From the NCBI RefSeq assembly GCF_023109675.1, contig NZ_JALDUR010000014.1, forward strand, positions 1 through 42,614: DNA of 42,614 nt, given 5' to 3'. Under the pieces are notes generated by a model that did not search any database, had not been told where the DNA came from, and saw nothing but the letters and a program-made list of their open reading frames with translations. Of the stretch, positions 9,414-19,826 are shown in pieces. The position numbers and the translations under genes are program-made. The stretch is from Streptococcus parasanguinis. Lineage in GTDB: Bacteria; Bacillota; Bacilli; Lactobacillales; Streptococcaceae. Numbering within the stretch: the stretch's first letter is position 1; each line of letters starts with the position of its first letter.

Positions 9414-9490
9414 AAACTCTGTGTGAAAAAGATAAACTTTCCTAGAAACTAAAGTTTCTTCGTCAAGTTTCCTATTTTCACTTAGAGTTT
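9414..9490. repeat. 77-bp imperfect palindromic element between rpsN and rpsH
   Basis: AAACTCT (9414-9420) pairs with AGAGTTT (9484-9490). Inside, GTGAAAA...AAACTT pairs with AAGTTT...TTTTCAC, and an inner GAAACT/AGTTTC arm closes the hairpin. Nearly the whole 77 bp can fold into one long stem. The shape resembles a miniature dispersed palindromic element inserted in the operon, but no second copy was seen in this window. Confidence 0.7.
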
Positions 9491-9511
9491 TGACGCCCTA
9501 ACTATCTTAAA

Positions 9512-9697
9512 TTACCAAGATGCTTTTGTGACACCTGGGATTTGACCTTTGTATGCCAATTCACGGAAGCAAACACGGCAAAGTTTAAACTTGCGGTAAA
9601 CTGAGTGTGGACGTCCACAACGTTCACAGCGAGTGTATGCTTGAGTAGAGAACTTCGCTGGGCGTTTGTTCTTAGCAATCATAGATTTTTTAGCCAT
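9512..9697 (-). CDS. rpsN: 30S ribosomal protein S14 type Z (zinc-binding)
   Basis: The 61-residue short form has the CERCGRPHS...CRVC four-cysteine zinc ribbon (two CxxC pairs). It is therefore the zinc-dependent S14 of Firmicutes, not the longer zinc-free paralogue made under zinc starvation. It lies in the small-subunit head and contacts S3 and S10. It follows rplE by 17 nt. Confidence 0.98.
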   Translation of the reverse strand: MAKKSMIAKNKRPAKFSTQAYTRCERCGRPHSVYRKFKLCRVCFRELAYKGQIPGVTKASW

Positions 9698-9714
9698 TAG
9701 TTTTACCTCCTATA

Positions 9715-10257
9715 TTATTTTGCAAACGGCATACCGAGGCCAGTAAGCAATGCACGTGATTCTTCGTCTGTGTTCGCTGTAGTTACGATTACGATATCCA
9801 AACCACGAGTTTTATCAACATCATCAAAGTTGATTTCTGGGAAGATCAATTGTTCTTTCACACCAAGTGTGTAGTTTCCGCGTCCATCAAATGATTTTGT
9901 TGGAACACCATGGAAGTCACGTACACGTGGAAGTGAAACTGTTACCAATTTATCCAAGAATTCGTACATACGTTCACCACGAAGGGTAACTTTTGCACCG
10001 ATCGCAACACCTTCACGAAGACGGAAGCCGGCGATTGATTTTTTAGCCTTAGTGATCAATGGTTTTTGACCTGAGATCAAAGCAAGCTCTTCAGCAGCTT
10101 TTTCAAGGTTTTTAGCATTTGATACTGCATCACCGACACCCATGTTCAAAACGATTTTATCAACTTTTGGCACAGCCATAACTGATGAATAGTTGAACTG
10201 CTCAGTCAATGATGGTACTACTTCATTAAGGTATTTTTCTTTTAAACGATTAGCCAT
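9715..10257 (-). CDS. rplE: 50S ribosomal protein L5
   Basis: The 180-residue protein begins [20 protein letters not shown] and carries [17 protein letters not shown] and [18 protein letters not shown], both L5 signatures. It binds 5S rRNA and contacts S13 across the subunit interface. It is placed between rplX (23 nt) and rpsN (17 nt). Confidence 0.98.
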   Translation of the reverse strand: MANRLKEKYLNEVVPSLTEQFNYSSVMAVPKVDKIVLNMGVGDAVSNAKNLEKAAEELALISGQKPLITKAKKSIAGFRLREGVAIGAKVTLRGERMYEFLDKLVTVSLPRVRDFHGVPTKSFDGRGNYTLGVKEQLIFPEINFDDVDKTRGLDIVIVTTANTDEESRALLTGLGMPFAK

Positions 10258-10280
10258 TATACTTCTCCTTTCCTTCGTGA

Positions 10281-10586
10281 TTAGTCAAGCACTTCGCCTG
10301 ATTTTTTGTTGTAGCGAACTTTTTTGCCGTCTACAAATTTGTAGCCAACACGTCCAGCAACACCGTTTTTGTCCAAAACTTGAACGTTAGAAGCATGGAT
10401 TGGAGCTTCTTTTTCAACGATCGCACCTTGAGGGTTTTCGTTATTTGGACGTTGGTGTTTCTTAATGATGTTTACACCTTCTACAACAACTTTATTTACT
10501 TTTGGAAGAGCAGTAAGAACAACAGCTTCTACGCCTTTGTCTTTACCAGCAATAACGCGAACTTTGTCGCCTTTTTTTACAAACAT
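10281..10586 (-). CDS. rplX: 50S ribosomal protein L24
   Basis: The 101-residue KOW-domain protein starts [18 protein letters not shown], the KOW motif, and initiates large-subunit assembly by binding the 5' end of 23S rRNA. It is 74 nt downstream of rplN; that gap holds two GC-rich hairpins. Confidence 0.97.
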   Translation of the reverse strand: MFVKKGDKVRVIAGKDKGVEAVVLTALPKVNKVVVEGVNIIKKHQRPNNENPQGAIVEKEAPIHASNVQVLDKNGVAGRVGYKFVDGKKVRYNKKSGEVLD

Positions 10587-10601
10587 TTTATTCTCCTTTT
10601 A

Positions 10602-10637
10602 TTCTTACGCCCGATGGGCACCCTGGCTAAGCCAGGG
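10602..10637. repeat. Two short GC-rich hairpins in the rplN-rplX gap
   Basis: CCCTGGC (10621-10627), a TAA loop and GCCAGGG (10631-10637) form a perfect stem. Beside it GCCC-GAT-GGGC (about 10609-10619) forms a smaller one. They fill the 74-nt gap upstream of rplX in the mRNA and have no T-run. Confidence 0.65.
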
Positions 10638-10660
10638 GACTGTGTTTGTTTTTTTATTGA

Positions 10661-11029
10661 TTAAAGTACTTCTGGAGCAAGTGATACGATCTTCATGAAA
10701 CCACCGTCACGCAATTCACGTGCAACTGGGCCAAAGATACGAGTTCCGCGAGGAGTTTTGTCGTCACGGATGATCACTGCTGCATTTTCGTCGAACTTGA
10801 TGTATGAACCATCTTTACGACGAGCACCTGATTTAGTACGAACGATAACAGCTTTTACAACGTCACCTTTCTTAACCGCACCACCAGGAGTAGCTTGTTT
10901 TACAGATGCAACGATTACATCACCGATGCTCGCGAATTTACGTTTTGAACCACCAAGAACTTTGATTGTCAAGATTTCGCGTGCGCCACTGTTGTCAGCG
11001 ACTTTCAAACGAGTTTCTGTTTGAATCAT
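10661..11029 (-). CDS. rplN: 50S ribosomal protein L14
   Basis: The 122-residue protein starts [19 protein letters not shown] and contains the L14 signature [18 protein letters not shown]. It lies at the subunit interface near helix 44 of 16S rRNA. It follows rpsQ by 25 nt. Confidence 0.98.
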   Translation of the reverse strand: MIQTETRLKVADNSGAREILTIKVLGGSKRKFASIGDVIVASVKQATPGGAVKKGDVVKAVIVRTKSGARRKDGSYIKFDENAAVIIRDDKTPRGTRIFGPVARELRDGGFMKIVSLAPEVL

Positions 11030-11054
11030 TTACGTTTTCTCCTTTCAGGTATGA

Positions 11055-11315
11055 TTAGATGATGACCGCTTTTTCAACGACTTCTACAAGACGGAAGCGT
11101 TTTGTAGCTGAAAGCGGACGAGTTTCCATGATACGAACGATATCGCCTTCTTTAGCAACATTGTTTTCATCATGAGCTTTGTATTTTTTAGAATAGTTGA
11201 TACGTTTACCATAGACTGGGTGGTTACGTTTAGTTTCAACTACAACTGTGATTGTTTTGTCCATTTTGTCAGACACAACGCGTCCAACAAGAACTTTACG
11301 ATTATTGCGTTCCAT
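11055..11315 (-). CDS. rpsQ: 30S ribosomal protein S17
   Basis: The 86-residue OB-fold protein starts [20 protein letters not shown] and contains the S17 signature [20 protein letters not shown]. It is an early binder of the 16S 5' domain. It follows rpmC by 23 nt. Confidence 0.98.
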   Translation of the reverse strand: MERNNRKVLVGRVVSDKMDKTITVVVETKRNHPVYGKRINYSKKYKAHDENNVAKEGDIVRIMETRPLSATKRFRLVEVVEKAVII

Positions 11316-11338
11316 TGAAATTCTCCTTCCCTAGTCTA

Positions 11339-11545
11339 TTATTTAGCTTCTGATTGAACAGTTTTGATACGAGCGATTTGTTTTTTCACTTCTTTCAAAC
11401 GTCCAGTTTGTTCCAATTGACCAGCAGCTGCTTGGAAACGAAGTTCAAACAATTCTTTCTTCAATTCATTTTCACGCTTCGCGAGTTCTTCTTGAGAAAG
11501 ACCACGAAGTTCTTTAACAAATTCTTTTACTTCTGTAAGTTTCAT
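11339..11545 (-). CDS. rpmC: 50S ribosomal protein L29
   Basis: The 68-residue, mostly helical protein has the L29 signature [16 protein letters not shown] followed by a basic second helix. It lies at the exit of the peptide tunnel, next to the trigger-factor and SRP docking site on L23. It is 9 nt after rplP. Confidence 0.97.
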   Translation of the reverse strand: MKLTEVKEFVKELRGLSQEELAKRENELKKELFELRFQAAAGQLEQTGRLKEVKKQIARIKTVQSEAK

Positions 11546-11554
11546 GACCTCTCC

Positions 11555-11968
11555 TTATTCTGCTTCACGTTTCACAAATTTAGTTTTAACTGGCAATTTG
11601 TGGCTAGCAAGACGAAGTGCTTCGCGCGCGATCTCTTCAGATACACCAGCGATTTCGAACATCACTTTACCACGTTTAACTGGTGCTACCCAACCTTCAG
11701 GAGCCCCTTTACCAGATCCCATACGTACCCCGATAGCTTTAGCGGTGTATGATTTGTGTGGGAAAATCTTAATCCAAACTTTACCACCACGTTTCATGTA
11801 ACGAGTCATGGCGATACGAGCAGCTTCGATTTGACGGTTTGTGATCCAGTGGCTAGTTGTAGCTTGAAGACCGTATTCACCGAATGCTACTTCTTTTCCA
11901 CCTTTTGCTTCACCGCGCATTTTACCACGGAATTCGCGACGGTGTTTTACACGTTTAGGTACTAACAT
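11555..11968 (-). CDS. rplP: 50S ribosomal protein L16
   Basis: The 137-residue protein begins [19 protein letters not shown] and contains [20 protein letters not shown] and [14 protein letters not shown], both L16 signatures. It is needed for correct A-site tRNA placement and late subunit maturation. It starts 3 nt after rpsC ends, which suggests coupled translation. Confidence 0.98.
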   Translation of the reverse strand: MLVPKRVKHRREFRGKMRGEAKGGKEVAFGEYGLQATTSHWITNRQIEAARIAMTRYMKRGGKVWIKIFPHKSYTAKAIGVRMGSGKGAPEGWVAPVKRGKVMFEIAGVSEEIAREALRLASHKLPVKTKFVKREAE

Positions 11969-11971
11969 TGG

Positions 11972-12625
11972 TTATTTACCTCCTTTAGCGTCTTTACGAG
12001 CTGGAAGAACTTCACCTCGGTAGATCCATACTTTAACACCAAGTTTACCGTAAGTAGTGTCTGCTTCTTCCCAAGCGTAATCGATATCAGCGCGAAGTGT
12101 GTGAAGCGGAACAGTTCCTTCAGAGTATCCTTCTGCACGGGCAATATCTGCACCGTTCAAACGACCTGATACTTGAGTTTTGATTCCTTTAGCTCCAGCA
12201 CGCATAGCACGTTGGATCGCTTGTTTTTGTGCACGACGGAAAGCAACACGTTGTTCCAATTGACGAGCGATTCCTTCACCAACAAGGTGAGCATCCAAGT
12301 CAGGACGTTTGATCTCAATGATGTTGATGTGTACTTGTTTACCAGTCAATTTGTTAAGAGCTGCACGAAGTGCATCAACGTTTGCTCCACCTTTACCGAT
12401 AACCATACCTGGTTTAGCAGTGTGAAGAGAAACGTTAACTTTGTTTACTGCGCGTTCGATTTCAATAGTTGAAACGGCTGCGTCAGCCAATTCTTTTTGA
12501 ATGAATTTACGGATTGCAAGATCTTCATGAAGGTAATCCGCGTATTCTTTTTCAGCATACCATTTGGCATCCCAATCACGGATGATACCAACACGCATAC
12601 CAATTGGATGTACTTTTTGACCCAC
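11972..12625 (-). CDS. rpsC: 30S ribosomal protein S3
   Basis: The 217-residue protein starts [19 protein letters not shown] and has a KH domain with the GKGG loop ([14 protein letters not shown], about residues 73-86). The C-terminal half carries [14 protein letters not shown]3 forms part of the mRNA entry pore with S4 and S5. It follows rplV by 12 nt. Confidence 0.98.
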   Translation of the reverse strand: MGQKVHPIGMRVGIIRDWDAKWYAEKEYADYLHEDLAIRKFIQKELADAAVSTIEIERAVNKVNVSLHTAKPGMVIGKGGANVDALRAALNKLTGKQVHINIIEIKRPDLDAHLVGEGIARQLEQRVAFRRAQKQAIQRAMRAGAKGIKTQVSGRLNGADIARAEGYSEGTVPLHTLRADIDYAWEEADTTYGKLGVKVWIYRGEVLPARKDAKGGK

Positions 12626-12637
12626 GAGTTTACCTCC

Positions 12638-12982
12638 TTATTTTTCTGCAACAGCTACTGTGATGTGAGCTGTACGTTTGTTGATTGGTGAAGCTGAACC
12701 TTTCGCACGTGGACGGAAACGTTTCATTGTTGGTCCTTCGTTTGCGAATGCTTCAGATACTACCAAGTTAGCTTTTTCCAAACCAAAGTTGTTTTCAGCA
12801 TTTGCTACTGCTGAGTTCAACACTTTAAGGATGATCCCTGCAGCTTTGTTTGGTGTGAATGTCAAAATAGCGATGGCATCGGCTACGCTTTTACCACGGA
12901 TGTTGTCAAGAACAAGACGTGATTTACGAGGTGAAACACGCACTGTACGAGCCATTGCTTTAGCTGAAGTAATTTCTGCCAT
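12638..12982 (-). CDS. rplV: 50S ribosomal protein L22
   Basis: The 114-residue protein has [20 protein letters not shown] at its start. The extended beta-hairpin (about residues 80-105, with the [15 protein letters not shown] segment) reaches into the peptide exit tunnel, where changes give macrolide resistance. It follows rpsS by 11 nt. Confidence 0.98.
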   Translation of the reverse strand: MAEITSAKAMARTVRVSPRKSRLVLDNIRGKSVADAIAILTFTPNKAAGIILKVLNSAVANAENNFGLEKANLVVSEAFANEGPTMKRFRPRAKGSASPINKRTAHITVAVAEK

Positions 12983-12993
12983 TTATGTTCTCC

Positions 12994-13275
12994 TTATTTT
13001 CTACGTGTCTTCTTGTCGTCTGCCGCATGACCTTTGTAAGTACGAGTTGGTGCAAATTCACCAAGCTTGTGACCTACCATGTCTTCTTGGATGTAAACAG
13101 GTACATGTTTACGTCCATCATAAACTGCGATAGTGTATCCGATGAAACTTGGGAAAATCGTTGAACGACGTGACCAAGTTTTAATTACTTTTTTCTTTTC
13201 GTCGTTTGCTTGAGCTACAACTTTTTTCATCAAATGCTCATCGACGAAAGGTCCTTTTTTAAGACTACGTCCCAT
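12994..13275 (-). CDS. rpsS: 30S ribosomal protein S19
   Basis: The frame is open from an ATG at 13308, but S19 starts [19 protein letters not shown]. That puts initiation at 13275, where AAAGGAG lies about 11 nt upstream and the product has the normal 93 residues. S19 sits in the small-subunit head with S13 and touches the A-site region. It is 96 nt after rplB, across a gap with a perfect GC-rich hairpin. Confidence 0.95.
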   Translation of the reverse strand: MGRSLKKGPFVDEHLMKKVVAQANDEKKKVIKTWSRRSTIFPSFIGYTIAVYDGRKHVPVYIQEDMVGHKLGEFAPTRTYKGHAADDKKTRRK

Positions 13276-13307
13276 TTTGTAATTTTCTCCTTTAAAATTT
13301 AGTACCA

Positions 13308-13343
13308 CAGCGGCTTGCGCTGCTATGCAGCGCTACCGAGCTG
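13308..13343. repeat. GC-rich hairpin in the rplB-rpsS gap
   Basis: GCGCTGC (13317-13323), loop TAT and GCAGCGC (13327-13333) pair perfectly, with an outer CAGC/GCTG pair (13308-13311 and 13340-13343). On the mRNA it lies upstream of the rpsS start. There is no T-run, so it is not a clear terminator. Confidence 0.75.
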
Positions 13344-13371
13344 GCGGAAAGTGTAAGCTAGTTGCTTATGA

Positions 13372-14205
13372 TTATTTTTGGTTGCGACGACGAACGATAA
13401 GTTTGTCAGATTTCGCTTTCTTGTTACGAGTTTTAAGACCAAGCGCAGGTTTACCCCAAGGAGTAGATGGCGCTTTACGTCCAACTGGTGCTTTACCTTC
13501 ACCACCACCGTGTGGGTGATCATTCGGGTTCATTACAGAACCACGAACTGTAGGGCGAACACCTTTCCAGCGGTTACGTCCCGCTTTACCAAGGTTTACA
13601 AGTCCATGTTGTTCGTTTCCGACAACACCAACTGTAGCACGGCAAGTTCCAAGAATCATACGAACTTCGCCTGATTGAAGACGAACAAGTACATATTTAC
13701 CTTCAGAACCCAATACTTGAGCAGAAGCTCCAGCAGCACGTACCAATTCTCCACCTTTACCAGGTTTCAATTCGATGTTGTGGATCAAAGTACCAACTGG
13801 GATGTTAGCAAGCGGAAGAGCATTTCCGACTTTGATATCTGCTTCTGGTCCTGATACAATGCGTTGACCTACTTCAAGGCCTTTAGGGGCGATGATGTAA
13901 GCTTTCACACCGTCAGTGTAGTGTACAAGCGCGATGTTAGCTGAGCGGTTTGGATCGTATTCGATCGTTTTAACGACTGCTTCAACTCCATCTTTGTTAC
14001 GTTTGAAATCGATCAAACGGTAATGACGTTTGTGTCCACCACCTTGGTGACGAACAGTGATACGACCGTTGTTGTTACGACCTGCTTTGTTTTTAAGAGA
14101 AACAAGCAAAGTTTTCTCAGGTGTGTTTGTTGTGATTTCAGCGAAATCCAAAGAAGTCATATTACGGCGACCGTTTGTTGTTGGTTTATAAACACGAATT
14201 CCCAC
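13372..14205 (-). CDS. rplB: 50S ribosomal protein L2
   Basis: The 277-residue protein starts [20 protein letters not shown] and contains [19 protein letters not shown], which carries the conserved histidine region important for peptidyl transfer. It binds domain IV of 23S rRNA and is required for subunit joining. It follows rplW by 17 nt. Confidence 0.98.
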   Translation of the reverse strand: MGIRVYKPTTNGRRNMTSLDFAEITTNTPEKTLLVSLKNKAGRNNNGRITVRHQGGGHKRHYRLIDFKRNKDGVEAVVKTIEYDPNRSANIALVHYTDGVKAYIIAPKGLEVGQRIVSGPEADIKVGNALPLANIPVGTLIHNIELKPGKGGELVRAAGASAQVLGSEGKYVLVRLQSGEVRMILGTCRATVGVVGNEQHGLVNLGKAGRNRWKGVRPTVRGSVMNPNDHPHGGGEGKAPVGRKAPSTPWGKPALGLKTRNKKAKSDKLIVRRRNQK

Positions 14206-14222
14206 GATATTTCCTCCTTAGA

Positions 14223-14519
14223 TTATTCAGCTTCAGTAGCAAACAACTCGATTGCTTTAGAATCAGCTGCAAGCGTGATGATAGCTTTTTTAGTTTTTGA
14301 AGTAAAACCAGTGTAACGTCCAACGCGTTTTGCTTTAGGTTTTACGTTTACAGTGTTCACATTCGCAACTTTTACACCTTCAAACGCAGCTTCAACAGCT
14401 TGTTTGATCAAAAGTTTGTGAGCGCGAGTGTCAACTTCGAATACATATTTGCCTGCTTCAAGTTGAGCCATTGACTTTTCAGTGATAACAGGTTTTTTGA
14501 TAACATCATACAAATTCAT
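14223..14519 (-). CDS. rplW: 50S ribosomal protein L23
   Basis: The 98-residue protein starts [19 protein letters not shown], the L23 signature. It forms the rim of the exit tunnel where trigger factor and the signal recognition particle dock. Its start codon shares one base with the rplD stop (TAATG), so translation is probably coupled. Confidence 0.98.
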   Translation of the reverse strand: MNLYDVIKKPVITEKSMAQLEAGKYVFEVDTRAHKLLIKQAVEAAFEGVKVANVNTVNVKPKAKRVGRYTGFTSKTKKAIITLAADSKAIELFATEAE

Positions 14520-15142
14520 TATGCAAGAACCTCCTCGATTTTAGAGATAGCTGCTTGAGTAACAAGAAGTTTGTCACTATTTGCGATGTCAAGAACACTT
14601 GCAGTTGTAGCAGTCGCAACTTTCACGTTTGGAAGGTTACGAGCTGAAAGAGCTGCGAATTCATTTCCTTCTTCAAGAATAACAAGGACTTTAGAATCGA
14701 TGCTCAAAGCTGCAAGAACTTTTGCAAATTCAGCAGTTTTTGGAGCTGTAAATTCAAGAGAATCAACGGCTACAAATTTGTTTTCAGCAACTTTTTCTGA
14801 GTAAACAGATTTAAGTGCAAGGCGACGAACTTTTTGAGGAAGTTTGTACGCATAGCTACGTGGAGTTGGTCCGAAGACAATTCCACCACCACGCCATTGT
14901 GGAGAGCGAATAGAACCTTGACGAGCACGTCCAGTTCCTTTTTGACGCCATGGTTTGCGTCCGCCACCTGAAACGGCTGAACGGTTTTTAACTGCGTGAG
15001 TTCCTTGACGAAGGCTAGCACGTTGGCTGATGATCACATCAAATACAACTGCTTGGTTTGGTTCGATACCAAAGATCGCATCGTTAAGAACAACTTCGCC
15101 CGCTTGTTTACCAGTTTGGTCGAATAATGTTACATTTGCCAT
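14519..15142 (-). CDS. rplD: 50S ribosomal protein L4
   Basis: The 207-residue protein has the tunnel-lining loop with [20 protein letters not shown] (about residues 55-75), where changes affect macrolide binding. In E. coli L4 also represses the S10 operon by binding its leader; whether that holds here is unknown, although the S10 leader at 16184-16312 is structured. It follows rplC by 24 nt. Confidence 0.98.
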   Translation of the reverse strand: MANVTLFDQTGKQAGEVVLNDAIFGIEPNQAVVFDVIISQRASLRQGTHAVKNRSAVSGGGRKPWRQKGTGRARQGSIRSPQWRGGGIVFGPTPRSYAYKLPQKVRRLALKSVYSEKVAENKFVAVDSLEFTAPKTAEFAKVLAALSIDSKVLVILEEGNEFAALSARNLPNVKVATATTASVLDIANSDKLLVTQAAISKIEEVLA

Positions 15143-15166
15143 TTTGACTGTATTCCCCTTTCCTTA

Positions 15167-15793
15167 TTATTTACCAGCTTTAACTGCTGACTTGATAGTG
15201 ATAAGAGATTTCTTAGCACCTGGTACGTTACCTTTGATAAGGATAACGTTCTTTTCTGGAACAACTTGTACAACTTCAAGGTTTTGAATTGTTACACGAT
15301 CGCCACCCATACGTCCTGCAAGGTTTTTACCTTTGAATACGCGGTTAGGTGCAACAGGTCCCATAGAACCTGGACGACGGTGGTAACGAGAACCGTGAGC
15401 CATAGGTCCACGTGATTGTCCGTGGCGTTTGATAACACCTTGGAAACCTTTACCTTTAGAAGTACCAGTTACATCAACAATGTCTCCAGCTTCGAAAGTG
15501 TCAACTGTGATTTCAGCACCAACTTCCAAGCCTTCAACGTTTTTGAATTCACGAATGAAGCGCTTAGGAGCCGTGTTAGCTTTTGCTACATGTCCTTTAG
15601 CAGGTTTGTTGCTCAATACTTCGCGTTTGTCATCGAAACCAACTTGGATAGCGTTGTAACCATCTGTTTCAACAGTTTTAACTTGAAGAACAACGTTTGG
15701 AGTTGCTTCGATAACTGTTACAGGGATCAATTCGCCAGCTTCAGTGAAGATTTGAGTCATTCCCACTTTTTTCCCTAAGATTCCTTTTGTCAT
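15167..15793 (-). CDS. rplC: 50S ribosomal protein L3
   Basis: The 208-residue protein starts [20 protein letters not shown] and contains [19 protein letters not shown] and [13 protein letters not shown], the loop that reaches towards the peptidyl transferase centre. It is one of the first proteins to bind 23S rRNA. It follows rpsJ by 81 nt. Confidence 0.98.
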   Translation of the reverse strand: MTKGILGKKVGMTQIFTEAGELIPVTVIEATPNVVLQVKTVETDGYNAIQVGFDDKREVLSNKPAKGHVAKANTAPKRFIREFKNVEGLEVGAEITVDTFEAGDIVDVTGTSKGKGFQGVIKRHGQSRGPMAHGSRYHRRPGSMGPVAPNRVFKGKNLAGRMGGDRVTIQNLEVVQVVPEKNVILIKGNVPGAKKSLITIKSAVKAGK

Positions 15794-15874
15794 GAGAAAA
15801 TAGTTCCTTTTCTATAGTTTTTTATTCAAAAAGTTTTTAACGAGCGTTTTTTATGCTCTTGATCAAGCTTTAGA

Positions 15875-16183
15875 TTAAAGTTTGATTTCTACGTTTACAC
15901 CACTTGGAAGATCCAATTTCATCAAAGCGTCAACTGTTTTTTGAGTTGGGTTGATGATGTCGATCAAACGTTTGTGTGTACGCATTTCGAATTGTTCGCG
16001 AGAATCTTTGTATTTGTGAGTCGCACGAATGATTGTGTAGAGGCTACGCTCAGTTGGAAGTGGGATTGGCCCCGCAACTTGTGCACCTGTACGAGTAGCT
16101 GATTCTACGATTTTTGCAGCCGCTGTGTCGAGTGTACGGTGTTCGTACGCTTTCAAACGGATGCGGATTTTTTTGTTTGCCAT
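15875..16183 (-). CDS. rpsJ: 30S ribosomal protein S10 (NusE)
   Basis: The 102-residue protein starts [19 protein letters not shown] and contains the S10 signature [18 protein letters not shown]10 works in the small-subunit head and, as NusE, in antitermination with NusB. It is the first gene of the operon, about 130 nt downstream of the predicted transcription start, with AAAGGAG before its ATG. Confidence 0.98.
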   Translation of the reverse strand: MANKKIRIRLKAYEHRTLDTAAAKIVESATRTGAQVAGPIPLPTERSLYTIIRATHKYKDSREQFEMRTHKRLIDIINPTQKTVDALMKLDLPSGVNVEIKL

Positions 16184-16235
16184 CTTTTTCTCCTTTTCGT
16201 CTATTTAAGATAATAGGCTAGCTCCACAAGAAAAC

Positions 16236-16272
16236 CGACGCGCGTTGCGTGGCAATGCAACCGAGCGTGTCG
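16236..16272 (-). promoter_or_regulatory. Structured 5' leader of the S10 operon
   Basis: In the roughly 130-nt leader, CGACGCGC (16236-16243) pairs with GCGTGTCG (16265-16272; one mismatch) around an inner GTTGC/GCAAC stem (16244-16248 and 16257-16261). The hairpin is GC-rich against an AT-rich background and lies between the promoter and rpsJ. A role in ribosomal-protein feedback is plausible but not shown. Confidence 0.6.
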
Positions 16273-16319
16273 CAACCTCTTGCATCAAAGCTAATAGCTG
16301 TTTTTCACAGCACCATAGT

Positions 16320-16348
16320 AGTTTAACACAAACAAAGGCCCAATGCAA
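16320..16348 (-). promoter_or_regulatory. Promoter of the S10-spc-alpha operon
   Basis: The -35 is TTGCAT (16343-16348) and the -10 is TAAACT (16320-16325), with a 17-bp spacer and a TGT extension just before the -10. The predicted start is near 16312. It is the only good promoter seen upstream of rpsJ in this gap. Confidence 0.78.
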
Positions 16349-16436
16349 GGGATTTGAGAAGATTTTTTTCGTTTTTTTGATGAAAGTGTTTTCGAAAGAA
16401 AAAGCGTGCTAAAAAAGTTGCTATTATATAGAAAAA

Positions 16437-16460
16437 AAGTTCTACTTTTCAGTAGAACTT
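16437..16460 (-). terminator. Terminator after the P-loop kinase
   Basis: AAGTTCTAC (16437-16445) pairs with GTAGAACTT (16452-16460) around a six-base loop, followed on the minus strand by seven Ts. It begins one base after the kinase stop codon and separates tgt-kinase from the ribosomal operon. Confidence 0.9.
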
Positions 16461-16461
16461 C

Positions 16462-17082
16462 CTATTCTTTTTCAATACAAAATTGATCTTGTGATGTATT
16501 GACCAGGATATCCGCTTCGCCTTCCATCAGTTGATAATACTGATGGTATTGTTCTCGCCTGATCTGGTGAGTTCGATAGATGAAGTCTATCTCTCGATTT
16601 CGTTGGGCAACGTCTCTGCTTAATCGTCTTTCTAGCTCCGTAAGATCATCTGTGTAAAAACAAATGGTTTGATCAAACAAAGATTTTGGTAAAAAAGCTA
16701 CTGACATCCCTTCTACGATGAGAATAGGCTTGTTCCCAGATAATATATGGCTTGGAGACCATGGCTGATCAATCGTCCGTATATCCATTCCTGCTTGAAG
16801 GGCTCGAATATCTCGCTCTAGACTAGCCAATTCATGGGCACTCGACAGACACGCGGTTACTTTTTGGTCCGGTAAGTCTTTTGGCACAACCAACCCTCTT
16901 GGACTTCCAATAATATAGGGATCTGTCTCCAAAAGGTTAACTTTTGTGGGGTCCAATCGCTCACAGAGCGCTATTGTAAAGGTTGTTTTTCCTGAACCAC
17001 CATGACCATAGATCCCAATAGTCTGCAATTCTTTTGCCTGGATCTTTTTTACCAAGTAGTCTAATAGTCTTTCGCGATCCAT
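16462..17082 (-). CDS. Uridine kinase-like P-loop phosphotransferase
   Basis: With the start at 17082 the product has 206 residues and a P-loop GHGGSGKTT at about 26-34, followed by ETDPYIIG and ILIVEGMSVAF, typical of the uridine kinase/phosphoribulokinase fold. The substrate cannot be read from the sequence. The frame is open to ATGs at 17136 and 17115, but these lie inside tgt. The ATG at 17082 begins one base after the tgt stop (TAG-G-ATG), so coupled translation from tgt is likely. A terminator follows directly. It could phosphorylate a nucleoside or another small alcohol. Confidence 0.7.
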   Translation of the reverse strand: MDRERLLDYLVKKIQAKELQTIGIYGHGGSGKTTFTIALCERLDPTKVNLLETDPYIIGSPRGLVVPKDLPDQKVTACLSSAHELASLERDIRALQAGMDIRTIDQPWSPSHILSGNKPILIVEGMSVAFLPKSLFDQTICFYTDDLTELERRLSRDVAQRNREIDFIYRTHQIRREQYHQYYQLMEGEADILVNTSQDQFCIEKE

Positions 17083-17083
17083 C

Positions 17084-18329
<1,246 letters not shown>

Positions 18330-18336
18330 GGACTTA

Positions 18337-18345
18337 TGTTATAAT
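18337..18345 (+). promoter_or_regulatory. Extended -10 promoter of the DUF975 gene
   Basis: TGTTATAAT is a perfect extended -10. No convincing -35 is present; that region overlaps the -35 of tgt, so the two promoters may compete. Confidence 0.7.
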
Positions 18346-18376
18346 AAAAAGTACTACTATGAAGAGAGTGTCATCT

Positions 18377-19246
18377 ATGAACCTTAAACTGATTCGCCTC
18401 CGGGCACGTACCATGCAAGTCCAGCAACCGGGCTTAGCTATCCTTTTTGCTCTTCCGGTCCTGTTGACCATTCTTGCTAACTTCCTCTTAAGTGGGCAAG
18501 ATCTGGTCGATCTACTACCGGATATGACCTTGCAGCAAGCAAGTATCTACATGATCCAGCGGCAACTCTTTCCTTCTGTCGTCTCCTTTGTCATCTCCAT
18601 TTTAGTGGTCGGTGCGACTTTTAGCTATTTAGATACGATTAATCCCAAGATCGAACACCGAACACGTGTGTTAGATATCTTTAAACAAGATCGCTTTACC
18701 TCTGTATTTGCCACCTTGATCTTGAAGCAAGCCGTCCTCTTTTTATGGGGACTCATCCTCTATGTGGGGAGTCTCATCAGCACCTACGCTAGCATTCGAT
18801 TTTTGGCGATCTACGATAAGGTGGGCAACCCTAGCACTCTGAGTGCTTCCAGTCCTGAATTCCAATCTCTCATGCAACAAATGCCTCTGATGACTGCTGG
18901 TGTCATACTTGGCCTGATTGGCCTCCTCTTTTACCTGCCACAATACTACAGTCTTAGCCTGGTCGAATTGATCCTCTATGAGCAATTACGAGACGGCGAC
19001 TACAAGGGAGCCTTTGGAGTCCTTCGCCAAAGTCGTGAAACCATGAAAGGGTTCCGCAGCAATCGCTTGGTGCTCGATCTAACCTTGGTTGGTTGGTACT
19101 TCTTGAATTACTTCACGCGCGATGTCATCGGCTTTTATACCATGCCTTACTTTATCAACTGCCAAATTGCCTTTTATGATCAAATCAAGCAGATTAAACA
19201 AGGGCCTCGCCATTTTACAGGCCATCCAAGCCATGAAACTGAATAA
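18377..19246 (+). CDS. DUF975 family integral membrane protein
   Basis: The 289-residue protein has several hydrophobic segments (about residues 20-40, 68-92, 118-145, 174-196 and 243-262) and the LVELILYEQLRDGDYKGAFGVLRQSRETMKG region typical of streptococcal DUF975 proteins. Function is not established. Methionines at 18302 and 18359 are also in frame, but the first lies at or before the promoter and MNLKLIRLRARTMQ is the usual family start. The ribosome binding site is weak (GAAGAGAG). It stands alone between a divergent promoter and a shared terminator. Confidence 0.75.
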   Translation: MNLKLIRLRARTMQVQQPGLAILFALPVLLTILANFLLSGQDLVDLLPDMTLQQASIYMIQRQLFPSVVSFVISILVVGATFSYLDTINPKIEHRTRVLDIFKQDRFTSVFATLILKQAVLFLWGLILYVGSLISTYASIRFLAIYDKVGNPSTLSASSPEFQSLMQQMPLMTAGVILGLIGLLFYLPQYYSLSLVELILYEQLRDGDYKGAFGVLRQSRETMKGFRSNRLVLDLTLVGWYFLNYFTRDVIGFYTMPYFINCQIAFYDQIKQIKQGPRHFTGHPSHETE

Positions 19247-19251
19247 GAGTA

Positions 19252-19285
19252 AGAAGAAAACCCCAGCTTGCTGGGGTTTTCTTCT
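19252..19285. terminator. Bidirectional terminator between DUF975 and CoA-binding genes
   Basis: AGAAGAAAACCCCAGC (19252-19267) is perfectly complementary to 19270-19285. It has an A-rich flank on one side and a T-rich flank on the other, so it can end transcription of both convergent genes. Confidence 0.9.
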
Positions 19286-19303
19286 ATGTCAATTGTTTAT
19301 CAT

Positions 19304-19756
19304 TTATAAACCGTATAGGGAGTCTCCTAAGATCAGTCTGGTATGTTCCCGTTTGATACAGCGGTTCATGACGATATCTTCCCGTCCAGCTCCACGAAGG
19401 ATTTCTTCTGCTTCTTGATTTTCCAGCTCCAATTGTGCCCAGAAAATTTTCGCATCCGTCTCAATAAAATCACGTGCCACATCTGGTAAAAACTCACTGC
19501 GACGATATACATCAACGATATCTACTGGGAATGGGATCTCCTGTAAGCTAGCGTACACCGTTTCTCCAAGGATCTGGCCACCAGCTGCACGAGGATTAAC
19601 GGGAATAATCCGATAGCCCCGTTCTTGCATCTCCTTGCTGACACGATGACTGGTCGTATCTTCACGATCAGATAATCCAACTACAGCGATGATCTTGCTC
19701 GTTTCTAGGTAATGTTTGATAATGCCATCACTAGGATTGCGAAATGAATAAGCCAT
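19304..19756 (-). CDS. CoA-binding domain protein (YccU-like)
   Basis: The 150-residue protein is a single Rossmann-type CoA-binding domain: IIAVVGLSDREDTTSHRV gives the glycine-containing nucleotide loop, and GYRIIPVNPRAAGGQILGE is the second conserved block. No catalytic domain is attached, so the biochemical role is unknown. The frame is open further upstream, but ATG 19756 with AAGGAG in front and the product start MAYSFRNPSDGII fits the family. It follows polA by 70 nt, a pairing recalled from other streptococci. Confidence 0.85.
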   Translation of the reverse strand: MAYSFRNPSDGIIKHYLETSKIIAVVGLSDREDTTSHRVSKEMQERGYRIIPVNPRAAGGQILGETVYASLQEIPFPVDIVDVYRRSEFLPDVARDFIETDAKIFWAQLELENQEAEEILRGAGREDIVMNRCIKREHTRLILGDSLYGL

Positions 19757-19826
19757 AAGAATCTCCTTTTGTGTTTCTTGTCTTAAGAATTTATATGGTA
19801 CTGGACGTGCTTGTATGACGTCCATT

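Noticed and set aside
13325..13519. Plus-strand ORFs opposite rplB and other ribosomal genes
   Set aside because: They are reverse-frame shadows of highly conserved genes with no binding sites of their own.
16420..16435. TATAAT near 16425 as a second S10 promoter
   Set aside because: It follows directly on the kinase terminator's T-run and has no -35 at a usable distance; the promoter at 16320-16348 is far better.
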